64,000 nucleotides of DNA. Origin: Gammaproteobacteria bacterium. Its GTDB lineage: Bacteria; Pseudomonadota; Gammaproteobacteria; Burkholderiales; Rhodocyclaceae. Both the position numbers and the translations under genes were made by a program. Shown here one piece after another: positions 1 to 9,189 of the stretch. The stretch spans positions 1-64,000 of the forward strand of contig JAHJPX010000010.1 of assembly GCA_018819515.1 (NCBI GenBank), written 5' to 3'. Under the pieces are notes generated by a model. That model had not been told where the DNA came from. It saw only the letters and a list, made by a program, of their open reading frames with translations, and did not search any database. Within the stretch, counting starts at the first letter, position 1; each line of letters starts with the position of its first letter.

Positions 1-129
1 CCACTGGGCACCAATATCATCGAGGGCATCAACAACAAGATCAAGGTGATCAAACGTATGGCCTACGGCTTCCGCGATGACGCCTACTTCTTCCTCAAAA
101 TCCGCTCAGCTTTCCCCGGAGTTCGGTGA
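1..129 (+). mobile_element. ISL3-family transposase, C-terminal fragment (cut by window edge)
   Basis: An open frame enters from the left edge and stops at TGA 127-129, giving 42 residues. It reads GTNIIEGINNKIKVIKRMAY, then GFRDDAYFFLKIR, which is the conserved C-terminal end of DDE transposases of the ISL3 (IS204/IS1001/IS1165) family. Just after the stop, GAAGAACC at 128-135 reads GGTTCTTC inward, as ISL3 terminal inverted repeats typically do, so the element probably ends near 135. The 5' part lies outside the window, so whether the element is intact cannot be judged. A dispersed R1 repeat begins 12 bp further on. Confidence 0.8.
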
Positions 130-146
130 AGAACCTTTTTTCGTTC

Positions 147-171
147 GGCGTACCGCGATGGCTGACTTTTC
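147..171 (+). repeat. R1 dispersed hairpin repeat, copy 1
   Basis: GGCG-TAC-CGCG, then ATGG and CTGACTTTTC. The right arm has CGCG instead of CGCC, so the stem is weaker. It lies between the IS end and ndk, 55 bp before the ndk start. Confidence 0.85.
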
Positions 172-226
172 TGCGATAAAATTCGCAGTTCCTTGTTTTG
201 CCTACTAATCTGCTGGAGAAAAGAGA

Positions 227-655
227 ATGGCTGTCGAACGCACCCTGTCGATCATCAAACCCGATGCCGTAGCCAAGAACGTGATCGGCAAGATTTATTC
301 CCGGTTCGAAACCAACGGTCTGAAGATCATCGCTTCGCGCATGGCCTGGTTGTCCGAACGGGAAGCCGGCGGCTTCTACGCAGTGCACAAGGAACGTCCG
401 TTTTTCAACGATCTGGTCAAGTTCATGACCTCCGGGCCGGTGATGATTCAGGTTCTGGAAGGCGAGAACGCCATCGCCAAGAATCGCGAACTGATGGGTG
501 CCACCGACCCGAAGAAGGCCGAGGCGGGCACCATCCGCGCCGACTTTGCCGCGAGCATCGACGCCAACGCCGTTCATGGTTCGGATGGTCCCGAGACGGC
601 CAAGGTCGAAGTCGCATATTTCTTTCCGGAACTGAACGTTTTTTCCGGACGCTGA
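227..655 (+). CDS. ndk: Nucleoside diphosphate kinase
   Basis: The 142-residue protein has the full family length. It transfers the gamma phosphate of ATP to nucleoside diphosphates through a phospho-histidine. The start MAVERTLSIIKPDAV and the active-site NAVHGSD (catalytic His117) are present. ATG 227 follows a purine-rich GGAGAAAAGAGA. It is the first gene of the housekeeping block, and rlmN begins 12 bp downstream, an ndk-rlmN order common in betaproteobacteria. The stretch between the IS and this gene (130-226) holds an R1 repeat and presumably the promoter, but I could not assign clear -35 and -10 boxes. Confidence 0.97.
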   Translation: MAVERTLSIIKPDAVAKNVIGKIYSRFETNGLKIIASRMAWLSEREAGGFYAVHKERPFFNDLVKFMTSGPVMIQVLEGENAIAKNRELMGATDPKKAEAGTIRADFAASIDANAVHGSDGPETAKVEVAYFFPELNVFSGR

Positions 656-667
656 ACAAAGGTCTGG

Positions 668-1792
668 ATGAGGGTCAATCTTCTCGACTTCGACGCTGAA
701 AGGCTCGCTGCCTGGTTTGCCGGGCGTGGCGAGAAAGCTTTTCGCGCCCGCCAGGTGTTGCGCTGGATGCACCGCTTCGGCGAGGACGATTTCGGGAAGA
801 TGACGGATGTCGCCAAATCGTTGCGCGCGGCGCTGGCGGCGGAGGCTGAGGTTCGCGGTCCGGTGCCGATTAGCGACACCGTTGCCGCCGACGGTACCCG
901 CAAGTGGTTGCTGGACGTGGGCGGTGGCAACGCCGTCGAGACCGTGTTCATCCCCGAGGCCAACCGCGGCACGCTGTGCATGTCGACACAGGTGGGCTGT
1001 GCGCTCGAATGCGCTTTCTGTTCGACGGGGCGGCAGGGCTTCAATCGCAACCTGAGCACCTCCGAAATCGTCGGCCAGTTATGGCACGCCAACCGAATGC
1101 TGGGCGCGGTCAGGCAGCCCGGCGTTGGCAATTCCGGAGAACGCGTCGTCAGCAACGTCGTGCTGATGGGCATGGGCGAACCGCTGGTCAACTTCGACAG
1201 TACTGTCGCGGCACTCAAGTTGATGCTGGACGACAACGCCTACGGACTGTCGCGCCGTCGCGTGACGGTATCGACTTCCGGCATCGTTCCGGCCATGGAT
1301 CGGCTTCGCGAAACCGTGCCGGTTGCGCTGGCCGTATCCCTGCACGCGCCGGACGACAATCTGCGCGACCGCCTGGTGCCGATCAACCGGAAGTATCCGC
1401 TTCAGGATCTGATGGCCGCCTGCCGGCGCTATCTGGAGAACGCGCCGCGCGATTTCATCACCTTCGAGTACGTCCTGCTCGACGGCGTCAACGACAGCGA
1501 TGCTCACGCCAGGGCGCTGCTGGCCCTGGTTCGTGACATACCGAGCAAATTCAACCTGATTCCGTTCAACGCGTTCCCGAACTCGGGATTCAGACGTTCA
1601 ACACCCGGGCGTGTGCGGCGGTTTCAGGAAATCCTCATGGCGGCTGAGGTCGTTGCGACCGTGCGCAAGACGCGCGGCGACGACATCGATGCCGCCTGCG
1701 GCCAACTGGCCGGGCAGGTGCGGGACAAGTCGCGACGCGGCGTATCGCCACGGCTGACTTTTTCGCCCAAGCGCTCATTGGAGGTGATATGA
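668..1792 (+). CDS. rlmN: Dual-specificity 23S rRNA/tRNA adenine C2-methyltransferase (radical SAM)
   Basis: The 374-residue radical SAM enzyme methylates A2503 of 23S rRNA and A37 of some tRNAs. The cluster motif is C111-x3-C115-x2-C118 (CALECAFC). MGMGEPLVN and the late AACGQLAGQ segment carry the other conserved parts, including the C-terminal catalytic cysteine. The last ~20 residues (GVSPRLTF and onward) do not look like the family. They are encoded by R1 copy 2 at 1739-1763, which the gene reads through in frame. The stop overlaps the pilW start as ATGA at 1789-1792, so translation is probably coupled. Confidence 0.96.
   Translation: MRVNLLDFDAERLAAWFAGRGEKAFRARQVLRWMHRFGEDDFGKMTDVAKSLRAALAAEAEVRGPVPISDTVAADGTRKWLLDVGGGNAVETVFIPEANRGTLCMSTQVGCALECAFCSTGRQGFNRNLSTSEIVGQLWHANRMLGAVRQPGVGNSGERVVSNVVLMGMGEPLVNFDSTVAALKLMLDDNAYGLSRRRVTVSTSGIVPAMDRLRETVPVALAVSLHAPDDNLRDRLVPINRKYPLQDLMAACRRYLENAPRDFITFEYVLLDGVNDSDAHARALLALVRDIPSKFNLIPFNAFPNSGFRRSTPGRVRRFQEILMAAEVVATVRKTRGDDIDAACGQLAGQVRDKSRRGVSPRLTFSPKRSLEVI
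1739..1763 (+). repeat. R1 dispersed hairpin repeat, copy 2 (inside rlmN 3' end)
   Basis: GGCG-TAT-CGCC, then ACGG and CTGACTTTTT. It is read in the rlmN frame as GVSPRLTF, forming part of the C-terminal tail. Confidence 0.9.
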
Positions 1793-2580
1793 CAAATATA
1801 CATTGGTTTGTCGTAGTCCTGACGGGACTACTTGCGGGTTGTGGATCGATACCGCAGGGGCGTGATGGAGAACAGCAAACGCCGGTGTCCCAGCAGGAGG
1901 TGGTCGGCGAGGCGCGGCGCGCCGCCAAGGCGCATGCCGATCTCGGCATGGCATACATGAGCCAGGGGCAACTGAGTATTGCGCTCGACGAGGCGCGCAA
2001 GGCCGTCGAAGCGGATGCTTCCTACCCGCTTGGCCACAACGTGCTCGGACTGGTACAGATGTATCTGAAAGAGAATCGTGCGGCAGAGGAGAGCTTTGAC
2101 CGCGCGCTGCAACTGGCCCCCGGCGACCCGGAAATCAACAACAACTATGGCTGGTTCCTTTGTCAGACTGGCCGGGAGGGCAAGTCGATCGCGTACTTCG
2201 AAACGGCTAGCAAGAACACGCTTTTCGCGACGCCGACAAAACCGCTGACCAACGCCGCCATGTGCTCCATCATGGTTGGTGACGACAGGAACGGCGAAGC
2301 GTTCTTGCGACGGGCATTGACGGCCGACCCGCGAAACAGCGATGCGATCTTTCTGCTGACGGAGCTTTATTACCGTACCGATCGCGCTGCGGACGCTCGC
2401 GTGCAGCTAGCCAATTTGCACGAGTTGGTCGCACCGACTGCGCAGTCGGTCTGGTTGGGTCTGCGTATCGAGCGCGCGTTGGGTGATCGCAGTGGCGAAA
2501 GGCGCTATGGAATGCAACTCCGACGCGATTTTCGCGATAGTCGCGAGTATCAATTCCTGAAACAAGGTATCTATCAGTGA
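1789..2580 (+). CDS. pilW: Type IV pilus biogenesis/stability lipoprotein PilW (PilF)
   Basis: The 263-residue protein has an N-terminal lipoprotein signal ending in the lipobox LLAGC (Cys at about residue 18). Tetratricopeptide repeats follow from about residue 40, with typical NNYGW and SDAIFLLTELYYR segments. In the known family it is an outer-membrane lipoprotein pilotin that helps assemble the PilQ secretin. The start overlaps rlmN by ATGA, and its stop overlaps the rodZ-like GTG start (GTGA at 2577-2580). The position between rlmN and the RodZ-like gene is the usual one. Confidence 0.93.
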   Translation: MTNIHWFVVVLTGLLAGCGSIPQGRDGEQQTPVSQQEVVGEARRAAKAHADLGMAYMSQGQLSIALDEARKAVEADASYPLGHNVLGLVQMYLKENRAAEESFDRALQLAPGDPEINNNYGWFLCQTGREGKSIAYFETASKNTLFATPTKPLTNAAMCSIMVGDDRNGEAFLRRALTADPRNSDAIFLLTELYYRTDRAADARVQLANLHELVAPTAQSVWLGLRIERALGDRSGERRYGMQLRRDFRDSREYQFLKQGIYQ

Positions 2581-3449
2581 GTGAAATGGACAGCCTGACG
2601 GAGCCGGTGCAGCCGAGCGGGGCTACCGCCGATGCGCCGACGCTTGGCCTGCTGTTGCGCAAGGCTCGCGAAGCGCGGGGGTTGAGCATTGACGACGTCG
2701 TCCACGCGCTGAAATTCAGTGCGAGACAGATCGAGGCGATCGAGGCCGACCGCATGGACGTTCTGCCCGGCGCCGTATTCCTGCGCGGGCTGGTACGCAG
2801 TTATGCCCGTCTGCTGAAGCTCGATCCGGAATCCATGCTCGGCCTGGTTGAATCGAGAATGCCGCTCGAGGAGCCGGAAATTCGCGCTCCGGAGAATATG
2901 GGCAATGCTACGCCGAGAGGCGGTCTCCGTGACATTCCACCGTTGGTCGCGGTATCGGTTTTGCTTCTCGTTGCCGCTGCCGTCATGATCGGATGGCACT
3001 ATCTGGGCGACGGCGTGTCGACGATGCATACCGCAGTCCAGACCGCCCGGACGACGTTGGGGGATTTCAAGCCGCAAGAAGTAGTTGCACCTGAAGTCAG
3101 ACCGGAGTCGCCGCCTCCTGGTGCTGACGTCGCGATCACAGCGCAGCCATCGCCAGTGGTCGAACCGCTACCAGCAACGCTGGAGGCTGATATTCAGTCA
3201 GCGCTGCCGATGAATACGCGGCGCCTGTCGTTCGATTTCGATGGCGAGTCGTGGATCGAGGTCAAGGATGCCAGCGGTTTAGTGATCCTGACGGGCATTT
3301 ATCGTTCCGGTACGCAGTCGGTTGCGGGGCGGCCGCCTTTCGAAGTAGTCGTCGGAAACGCGGGGGTCGTCACCTTGCGAGACGGCGGTCGCTCGGTCGA
3401 CATGAAGCCGTATACCCGCTCGGAAGTGGCCCGCCTGACGCTCGAGTGA
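2577..3449 (+). CDS. rodZ: RodZ-like cytoskeletal/cell-shape protein (HTH_25 + TM + DUF4115)
   Basis: The 290-residue bitopic protein begins at GTG 2577, overlapping the pilW stop. An N-terminal Cro/CI-like helix-turn-helix (GLLLRKAREARGLSIDDV, residues ~24-95) is followed by one membrane span (~120-142, LVAVSVLLLVAAAVMIGW), a proline-rich linker and a C-terminal beta domain (SWIEVKDASG, then GRPPFEVVVGNAG) typical of DUF4115. RodZ links MreB to the cell wall machinery. The TGA at 3447-3449 overlaps the ATG of ispG. RodZ next to ispG is a widely conserved pairing. Confidence 0.88.
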   Translation: MSEMDSLTEPVQPSGATADAPTLGLLLRKAREARGLSIDDVVHALKFSARQIEAIEADRMDVLPGAVFLRGLVRSYARLLKLDPESMLGLVESRMPLEEPEIRAPENMGNATPRGGLRDIPPLVAVSVLLLVAAAVMIGWHYLGDGVSTMHTAVQTARTTLGDFKPQEVVAPEVRPESPPPGADVAITAQPSPVVEPLPATLEADIQSALPMNTRRLSFDFDGESWIEVKDASGLVILTGIYRSGTQSVAGRPPFEVVVGNAGVVTLRDGGRSVDMKPYTRSEVARLTLE

Positions 3450-4696
3450 TGCTATCTCCACAGCAGGTTCGCGCGGGTCGGGCGCCGCAACGGCATACGC
3501 GTTGCGTGACCGTCGGTGGCATCGCCATCGGTGGTCGGGCACCGGTGGTGGTGCAATCGATGACCAATACGGATACGGCCGACGCCCTTGCCACCGCCAT
3601 GCAGGTGGCCGAACTGGCACGCGCCGGCTCGGAGCTTGTCCGCATCACCGTCAATACCCGGGAAGCAGCAGCGGCCGTCCCGGAGATACGCAACCGCTTG
3701 TTGGCGATGGGGCTCGACGTACCGCTGATTGGCGACTTCCACTTCAATGGCCACAAGTTGCTGGCCGAAGTGCCCGCGTGTGCCGAGGCGCTCGCGAAGC
3801 TGCGCATCAACCCGGGCAACGTTGGCAAGGGCGCGCGGCGCGACGAGCAGTTCGGGCAGTTGATCGAGATCGCCGCCCGCTACGGCAAGCCGGTACGCAT
3901 CGGCGTCAACTGGGGCAGTCTGGACCAGCAACTCCTCGCGCGCGTCATGGATGAAAACGCCCGTCGCGCCGAGCCGAAGGACGCGACCGGCATCATGCGC
4001 GAGGCAATGGTCGCTTCGGCGCTCGAATCCGCCGGTCGGGCGGAGGATCTCGGTCTGTCCGGCGACATGATTGTCCTTTCCTGCAAGGTATCCGGCGTAC
4101 AGGATCTGATTGCTGTCTATCGCGATCTGGCGCAGCGTTGCAGCTATCCGTTGCACCTGGGCCTTACCGAGGCTGGCATGGGCAGCAAGGGCATCGTCGC
4201 CTCGACGGCGGCGATGGCAGTGCTGTTGCAGGAAGGCATAGGCGACACCATTCGCGTGTCGCTGACTCCGGAGCCGGGGGGTGATCGGACACGCGAAGTC
4301 GTTGTGGCGCAGGAGATACTCCAGACCATGGGCCTGCGCGCTTTCGTGCCGATGGTGGCGGCATGCCCGGGTTGCGGTCGCACGACCAGCACCGTATTCC
4401 AGGAACTCGCACAGGACGTGCAGGCCTACGTCCGTGAGCGCATGCCCGGGTGGCGACTGGCGCGCGTTGGTGTCGAGGAAATGACGCTGGCGGTCATGGG
4501 TTGCGTGGTCAACGGCCCGGGTGAGAGCAAGCACGCCAGCATCGGCATCTCGCTTCCGGGCACTGGCGAGGAACCTGTGGCGCCGGTTTATGTCGACGGC
4601 GAGCGGGTGACGATCCTGCGTGGCGACGCCATTGCCGCTGAATTCAAACAGATCATCGAGGATTACGTGGCGCGCACGTACGCACCGCGTAGCTAG
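3449..4696 (+). CDS. ispG: 4-hydroxy-3-methylbut-2-enyl-diphosphate synthase (flavodoxin/ferredoxin)
   Basis: The 415-residue enzyme converts MEcPP to HMBPP, the penultimate step of the MEP isoprenoid pathway, using a 4Fe-4S cluster. VVVQSMTNTDTAD marks the N-terminal TIM-barrel. The C-terminal cluster region has ACPGCGRTT and MGCVVNGPGESKHA with the conserved cysteines. I chose ATG 3449, which overlaps the rodZ stop; the frame is open further upstream but does not resemble the family there. ispD and ispF of the same pathway lie at 62.5-63.7 kb in this window. Confidence 0.96.
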   Translation: MLSPQQVRAGRAPQRHTRCVTVGGIAIGGRAPVVVQSMTNTDTADALATAMQVAELARAGSELVRITVNTREAAAAVPEIRNRLLAMGLDVPLIGDFHFNGHKLLAEVPACAEALAKLRINPGNVGKGARRDEQFGQLIEIAARYGKPVRIGVNWGSLDQQLLARVMDENARRAEPKDATGIMREAMVASALESAGRAEDLGLSGDMIVLSCKVSGVQDLIAVYRDLAQRCSYPLHLGLTEAGMGSKGIVASTAAMAVLLQEGIGDTIRVSLTPEPGGDRTREVVVAQEILQTMGLRAFVPMVAACPGCGRTTSTVFQELAQDVQAYVRERMPGWRLARVGVEEMTLAVMGCVVNGPGESKHASIGISLPGTGEEPVAPVYVDGERVTILRGDAIAAEFKQIIEDYVARTYAPRS

Positions 4697-4699
4697 AAA

Positions 4700-5983
4700 A
4701 TGAGTCAGACCTTGCAAGCGATACGCGGGATGAACGACATCCTGCCCGACGAAGCGGAGATTTGGGAGCAGTTCGAGGAACTGGTGCGCGATTGGCTGCG
4801 TGGCTACGGCTACCGGCCGATGCGCATGCCGCTGGTGGAGCCGACACCGCTTTTTGCGCGCGCCATCGGCGAGGTTACCGATATTGTCGAGAAGGAAATG
4901 TATTCCTTCACCGACAGCCTGAATGGCGAGCAACTGACGCTGCGGCCGGAAGGAACCGCGTCCTGTGTGCGCGCCGTGCTACAGCACAATCTCCTTTACG
5001 ACAGGCCGCGCAAGCTCTGGTACATGGGACCGATGTTTCGTCACGAACGGCCGCAGAAGGGCCGCTACCGGCAATTTCATCAGGTTGGCGTCGAGGCGAT
5101 GGGCTTCGCGGGACCGGACGTCGACGCAGAGCAGATAGTGATGGGCGCGCGGCTGTGGGACGATCTCGGGCTGACCGGCATTGAACTGGAGATCAATACG
5201 CTCGGCCAGGCCGATGAGCGCGCCCGGCATCGTACCGACCTGATCGCATACCTTGAAAAGCACCGGGATCAGCTCGACGCCGACGGGCAGCGCCGGCTGC
5301 ATACCAATCCGCTACGCATCCTCGACACCAAGAACCCGGCCATGCAGGCGCTGGTCGAGGCCGCGCCCAAGCTGATCGACTACCTCGGTGAGGCGTCGCT
5401 CAAGCACTTTGAGGGTGTGCAGACCTTGCTCAAGGACGCCGGCCAGCCCTATCGCATCAATCCGCGGTTGGTACGCGGCCTGGACTATTACAATCTGACC
5501 GTGTTCGAATGGGTTACCGAGCAGCTCGGCGCCCAAGGTACCGTTTGTGCCGGCGGGCGCTACGACGGTCTGGTCGAGCAGCTCGGGGGCAAGCCCGCGC
5601 CTGCCTGCGGTTTCGCCATGGGCGTGGAGAGGTTGCTGGCATTGTGGGCGGAACAGGGCAACAGCGTCGAGCGCCCGGCGCCGGACGTGTATGTCGTACA
5701 TCAAGGCGAGGCGGCGGCGCGGCATGCCTTCCGGGCCGCCGAGCACTTGCGCGATGTCGGCTTCGCCGTTCAGTTGCACTGCGGCGGCGGCAGCTTCAAG
5801 TCACAGATGAAGCGGGCCGACGTATCCGGCGCGCCGATGGCGGTGATCATCGGTGACGAAGAGGCGCAGGCGAACGAGGTGACGGTGAAGCCGTTGCGCG
5901 AGGCCGGCGAGCAGCGTCGCGTCGGGATGGACAGCCTCGCCGAGACGATAGGCGAGTGGATTCTTGGACCGGAATGTGAATAG
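4700..5983 (+). CDS. hisS: Histidine-tRNA ligase
   Basis: The 427-residue class II synthetase charges tRNA-His. Motif 1 lies near QTLQAIRGMNDILP, and motif 2 in MGPMFRHERPQKGRYRQFHQ. The histidine-specific segments are RGLDYYNLTVFEW and AGGRYDGLVEQLGG. A C-terminal anticodon-binding domain starts near residue 330. The start lies 3 bp after the ispG stop. The paralogue hisZ occurs at 12989-14146. Confidence 0.97.
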   Translation: MSQTLQAIRGMNDILPDEAEIWEQFEELVRDWLRGYGYRPMRMPLVEPTPLFARAIGEVTDIVEKEMYSFTDSLNGEQLTLRPEGTASCVRAVLQHNLLYDRPRKLWYMGPMFRHERPQKGRYRQFHQVGVEAMGFAGPDVDAEQIVMGARLWDDLGLTGIELEINTLGQADERARHRTDLIAYLEKHRDQLDADGQRRLHTNPLRILDTKNPAMQALVEAAPKLIDYLGEASLKHFEGVQTLLKDAGQPYRINPRLVRGLDYYNLTVFEWVTEQLGAQGTVCAGGRYDGLVEQLGGKPAPACGFAMGVERLLALWAEQGNSVERPAPDVYVVHQGEAAARHAFRAAEHLRDVGFAVQLHCGGGSFKSQMKRADVSGAPMAVIIGDEEAQANEVTVKPLREAGEQRRVGMDSLAETIGEWILGPECE

Positions 5984-6002
5984 CTGAACAGGAAATCGAA
6001 CG

Positions 6003-6674
6003 ATGGCAACCTACGACCTTGAAGAACAGGAACAGCTCGACGAGCTGAAGACCTGGTGGAAGATGCATGGCAACTCGGTTACAGCGGTCGTCATGGCGGC
6101 AGCCATCGGCGTGGTTGGCTGGCAGGGCTGGAATTGGTGGCAGCGCAACCAAGCAGCCCAGGCATCGGCGCTCTACGGCGGCGTCCAGGTGGCGACCGTT
6201 AAGCAGGACGCCAAACGCACGCGGGAACTGACGGGCGAATTGATAAAGAAGTACTCCGACACCGCGTACGCCGGGCTGGCGGCGTTGTTGTCCGCCAAGG
6301 CACTTGCGGATGGCGGCGACGTAAAATCGGCGCAGGCGCAGTTGGCGTGGGCCGCGGATAATGCCAAGGACGAAGGGGTACGCGATCTGGCGCGTTTGCG
6401 GTTGGCCGGCTTGCTGTTGGACGAGAAAGCCTACGACGAGGCGCTCAAGCAACTGTCGGCCGAGCCGGCAGCATCGTTGGCGCCGCGTTTCGACGAGGTG
6501 CGCGGCGACATTTTTGCCGCGCAGCAGAAGGAAACCGAGGCCAAAGCGGCATACGAATCCGCGATGGCCGAGCTGGACGTTCTGTTGAAGCAGGGTGGCG
6601 GCGAGGCGCGCGCCCATGCCGCTTATCGTCAGCTCCTGCAGGTCAAGCTGGACACGCTCGGGGCGGGCAAGTGA
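6003..6674 (+). CDS. yfgM: YfgM-like ancillary SecYEG translocon subunit (TPR)
   Basis: The 223-residue protein has a short cytoplasmic N-terminus (MATYDLEEQEQLDELKTWW), one membrane span (~24-43) and a periplasmic TPR-like helical region. YfgM works with PpiD at the Sec translocon. The hisS-yfgM-bamB-der order is a known conserved set for envelope biogenesis. Its TGA overlaps the GTG start of bamB (GTGA at 6671-6674). Confidence 0.9.
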   Translation: MATYDLEEQEQLDELKTWWKMHGNSVTAVVMAAAIGVVGWQGWNWWQRNQAAQASALYGGVQVATVKQDAKRTRELTGELIKKYSDTAYAGLAALLSAKALADGGDVKSAQAQLAWAADNAKDEGVRDLARLRLAGLLLDEKAYDEALKQLSAEPAASLAPRFDEVRGDIFAAQQKETEAKAAYESAMAELDVLLKQGGGEARAHAAYRQLLQVKLDTLGAGK

Positions 6675-7795
6675 GGACGATGCGGTTCGGACTTGTGTTG
6701 CTCGGCGCGACGGCGCTGCTTTCGGCTTGTGGTGGTGAGTCGAAGGTCAAACCGGCGGAGTTGGAATCATTTGTGGCAACGGCGGAACTATCTCCGCTAT
6801 GGCGGGGATCGACCGGCAAGACGGACGATTTCGTCTTTACGCCGGCAGTGGTCGCTAACAGCGTTTTCGCCGCCGGTCACAATGGCACGATTGTCCGTTA
6901 CGACGAGGGGCGTGAAGTCTGGCGTGTTTCTCTTGACGAGAAGCTGTCGGGCGGCGTCGGTTCGGACGGCCAACTGATTGCCGTCGGTACGCCGAAGGGG
7001 GAGGTGCTGGCCTTCGACGCCGATACCGGAAAAGCTTTGTGGCGGGCACGCGTCAGTTCCGAAGTTCTGGCTGCGCCATCCGTTGGCGAGGGGCTGGTGG
7101 TGGTTCGTTCTGGCGATTCGCAAATCACCGGACTGGATGCGAAGGATGGCAAGCGTCGCTGGGTTTTCCAGCGTTCGACGCCGACTCTTACCCTGCGTTC
7201 CAACGTCGGCGTGCTGCTTGGCCAGACGGTGGTTGTCGCTGGATTGCCTGACGGCAAACTGGTCGCAATCAACAACCAGAACGGTGCCGTGATCTGGGAG
7301 GTTGCCGTAGCATTGCCGAAGGGTGCGACGGAACTGGAACGGGTTGTCGATCTGACCAGCTTGCCGGTGGTGCGCGAACGCGAAATTTGCGCCGCGGCGT
7401 TTCAGGGGCGCGTTGCATGTTTCGATATTGCCACCGGTAACCAACTATGGGGCCGCGACATCTCCAGCAGCGCGGGCATCGACATGGATGAACGGCGCGT
7501 GTACGTCACCGACGACACCGGAAGCGTGCATGCATTTGCGCGCGAAACGGGCGCCAGCGGCTGGAAGCAGGACAAGCTGTTCATGCGCGCTCCGACCCGG
7601 CCGATCGCGCTGGGTCGGCGTGTCGCCGTGGCTGACTTTCAGGGCGTCGTCCATCTGCTCGACGCGGAAACCGGGGCCTTTGTCGCGCGTGCCACCACCG
7701 ACGGCAGCGCCATTCGCGCGGACCCGCAGCGGCTCGCTGACGGGTTTGTGGTGCAGACCCGGGATGGCGGCATCTTCGCGCTGCAGCCGCGCTGA
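6671..7795 (+). CDS. bamB: Outer-membrane assembly lipoprotein BamB
   Basis: The protein has 374 residues from GTG 6671, or 371 from ATG 6680; GTG is listed because of the GTGA overlap with yfgM. The lipobox is LLSACG. An eight-bladed PQQ-like beta-propeller follows, with repeats such as GKALWRARVSSEVLAAPSV and DAKDGKRRWVFQ. BamB is an accessory of the BAM complex, which inserts outer-membrane beta-barrels. An R1-like 25-mer at 7617-7641 encodes RVAVADFQ. ADFQG is itself normal for BamB, so the repeat is embedded without an obvious insertion. Confidence 0.94.
   Translation: MRTMRFGLVLLGATALLSACGGESKVKPAELESFVATAELSPLWRGSTGKTDDFVFTPAVVANSVFAAGHNGTIVRYDEGREVWRVSLDEKLSGGVGSDGQLIAVGTPKGEVLAFDADTGKALWRARVSSEVLAAPSVGEGLVVVRSGDSQITGLDAKDGKRRWVFQRSTPTLTLRSNVGVLLGQTVVVAGLPDGKLVAINNQNGAVIWEVAVALPKGATELERVVDLTSLPVVREREICAAAFQGRVACFDIATGNQLWGRDISSSAGIDMDERRVYVTDDTGSVHAFARETGASGWKQDKLFMRAPTRPIALGRRVAVADFQGVVHLLDAETGAFVARATTDGSAIRADPQRLADGFVVQTRDGGIFALQPR
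7617..7641 (+). repeat. R1 dispersed hairpin repeat, copy 3 (inside bamB)
   Basis: GGCG-TGT-CGCC, then GTGG and CTGACTTTCA. It lies in coding sequence at about codons 316-324 without breaking the propeller. Confidence 0.65.
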
Positions 7796-7798
7796 GTC

Positions 7799-9121
7799 GT
7801 GAAACCGACGCTCGTGCTGGTGGGCCGACCCAACGTCGGCAAGAGCACCCTGTTCAACCGCCTGACGAAGACCCGCGACGCGCTGGTGGCGGACATGCCC
7901 GGTCTGACGCGCGATCGCCACTACGGCCATGGCCGTCTTGGCGACAAGCCATTCGTGGTAGTCGACACCGGTGGATTCGAACCGCAGGCGAAGACCGGCA
8001 TCGTTCATGAAATGGCGGAGCAGGCGAAAGCCGCCATCGCCGAAGCGGACGTCGTGCTGTTCCTGGTCGATGGTCGTACCGGTCTGGCGCCGCAGGACCG
8101 GGTGATTGCCGAACTGCTCCGGCGCAGCGATCGACCGCTACATCTCGCCGTCAACAAGGCCGAGGGCATGGATCGCGCGGTCGTTGCCGCCGAGTTCCAC
8201 GAACTCGGGCTGGGTGAGCCGCGCGTCATCTCCGGTGCTCACGGCGAGGGCGTGCGCGAGCTTCTTGAATTTGCGCTGGCGCCTTTTCCCGACGATCGGG
8301 AGGAGGAGTCGCCGCAGGGTCCGCGAGTGGCGATTGCCGGTCGGCCCAACGTCGGCAAGAGTACCTTGATCAATGCCCTGCTCGGCGAGGAGCGCGTAAT
8401 CGCCTTCGATATGCCGGGCACCACGCGCGACGCCATCGAGGTGCCCTTCGAACGCGACGGTCGTCGCTACACGCTGATCGATACCGCCGGCCTTCGCCGC
8501 AAGGGCCGCGTCTTCGAGGCAGTCGAGAAGTTCTCGGTCATCAAGACCCTGCAGGCGATCGAGGAAGCGAACGTCGTCGTCCTGATGGTCGACGCCAGTC
8601 AGGATATCTCCGACCAGGATGCGCATATCGCCGGCTTCTGTGCCGAGGCGGGAAGAGCCCTGGTGCTGGCCGTCAATAAATGGGATGCCGTCGACAGCTA
8701 TCGGCGCGAACGCATCAAGGACGATATCGCCCGCAAACTCAACTTTCTCGGTTTCGCCAAGGTGCATCACATCTCGGCGCTATCCGGGCAGGGAATTGGC
8801 GGCCTGCTTGCTTCGGTGGATAAGGCCTATGCCGCTGCGATGATCAAACTGCCGACGCCGAAACTCACGCGCGTGTTACTGGCGGCAGTCGAAAAGCAGG
8901 CGCCTCCCCGGCGGGGCAACTTTCGCCCCAAGTTGCGCTACGCCCATCAGGGCGGCTCCAATCCGCCCATCATCGTCATTCACGGCAACGCGCTCGATGC
9001 GGTGCCGGATGCCTATACGCGCTATCTGGAGAAAACCTTCATGGAAGCGTTTCGCCTGCAGGGGACTCCGCTGCGCATCCGGTACAAGACTACGCATAAT
9101 CCCTTCGCCAAGCCCGATTGA
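7799..9121 (+). CDS. der: Ribosome biogenesis GTPase Der (EngA)
   Basis: The 440-residue protein has tandem GTPase domains, with P-loops GRPNVGKSTLFN (residues ~9-20) and GRPNVGKSTLIN (~181-192). Switch motifs include DTGG and DTAG, and a C-terminal KH-like domain is present. It acts in 50S subunit maturation. The GTG start at 7799 lies 3 bp after the bamB stop. Confidence 0.97.
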   Translation: MKPTLVLVGRPNVGKSTLFNRLTKTRDALVADMPGLTRDRHYGHGRLGDKPFVVVDTGGFEPQAKTGIVHEMAEQAKAAIAEADVVLFLVDGRTGLAPQDRVIAELLRRSDRPLHLAVNKAEGMDRAVVAAEFHELGLGEPRVISGAHGEGVRELLEFALAPFPDDREEESPQGPRVAIAGRPNVGKSTLINALLGEERVIAFDMPGTTRDAIEVPFERDGRRYTLIDTAGLRRKGRVFEAVEKFSVIKTLQAIEEANVVVLMVDASQDISDQDAHIAGFCAEAGRALVLAVNKWDAVDSYRRERIKDDIARKLNFLGFAKVHHISALSGQGIGGLLASVDKAYAAAMIKLPTPKLTRVLLAAVEKQAPPRRGNFRPKLRYAHQGGSNPPIIVIHGNALDAVPDAYTRYLEKTFMEAFRLQGTPLRIRYKTTHNPFAKPD

Positions 9122-9125
9122 ACGG

Positions 9126-9155
9126 TTGGCATGCTGGTCAAAAATCGATTACATT
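9126..9155 (+). promoter_or_regulatory. Putative sigma70 promoter of hfq-hflX-hflKC
   Basis: TTGGCA at 9126-9131 and TACATT at 9150-9155 are separated by 18 bp, and the hfq ATG lies 34 bp downstream. This was found by eye only. It fits the single intergenic gap between der and hfq. Confidence 0.4.
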
Positions 9156-9189
9156 AGCCGTCCGCAATAACTTGAGCCGAGGGGCCACC

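Noticed and set aside
147..171. R1 copy 1 as part of the ndk promoter
   Set aside because: The TGAC-like and TAAAAT boxes are only about 9 bp apart, too close for a sigma70 promoter.
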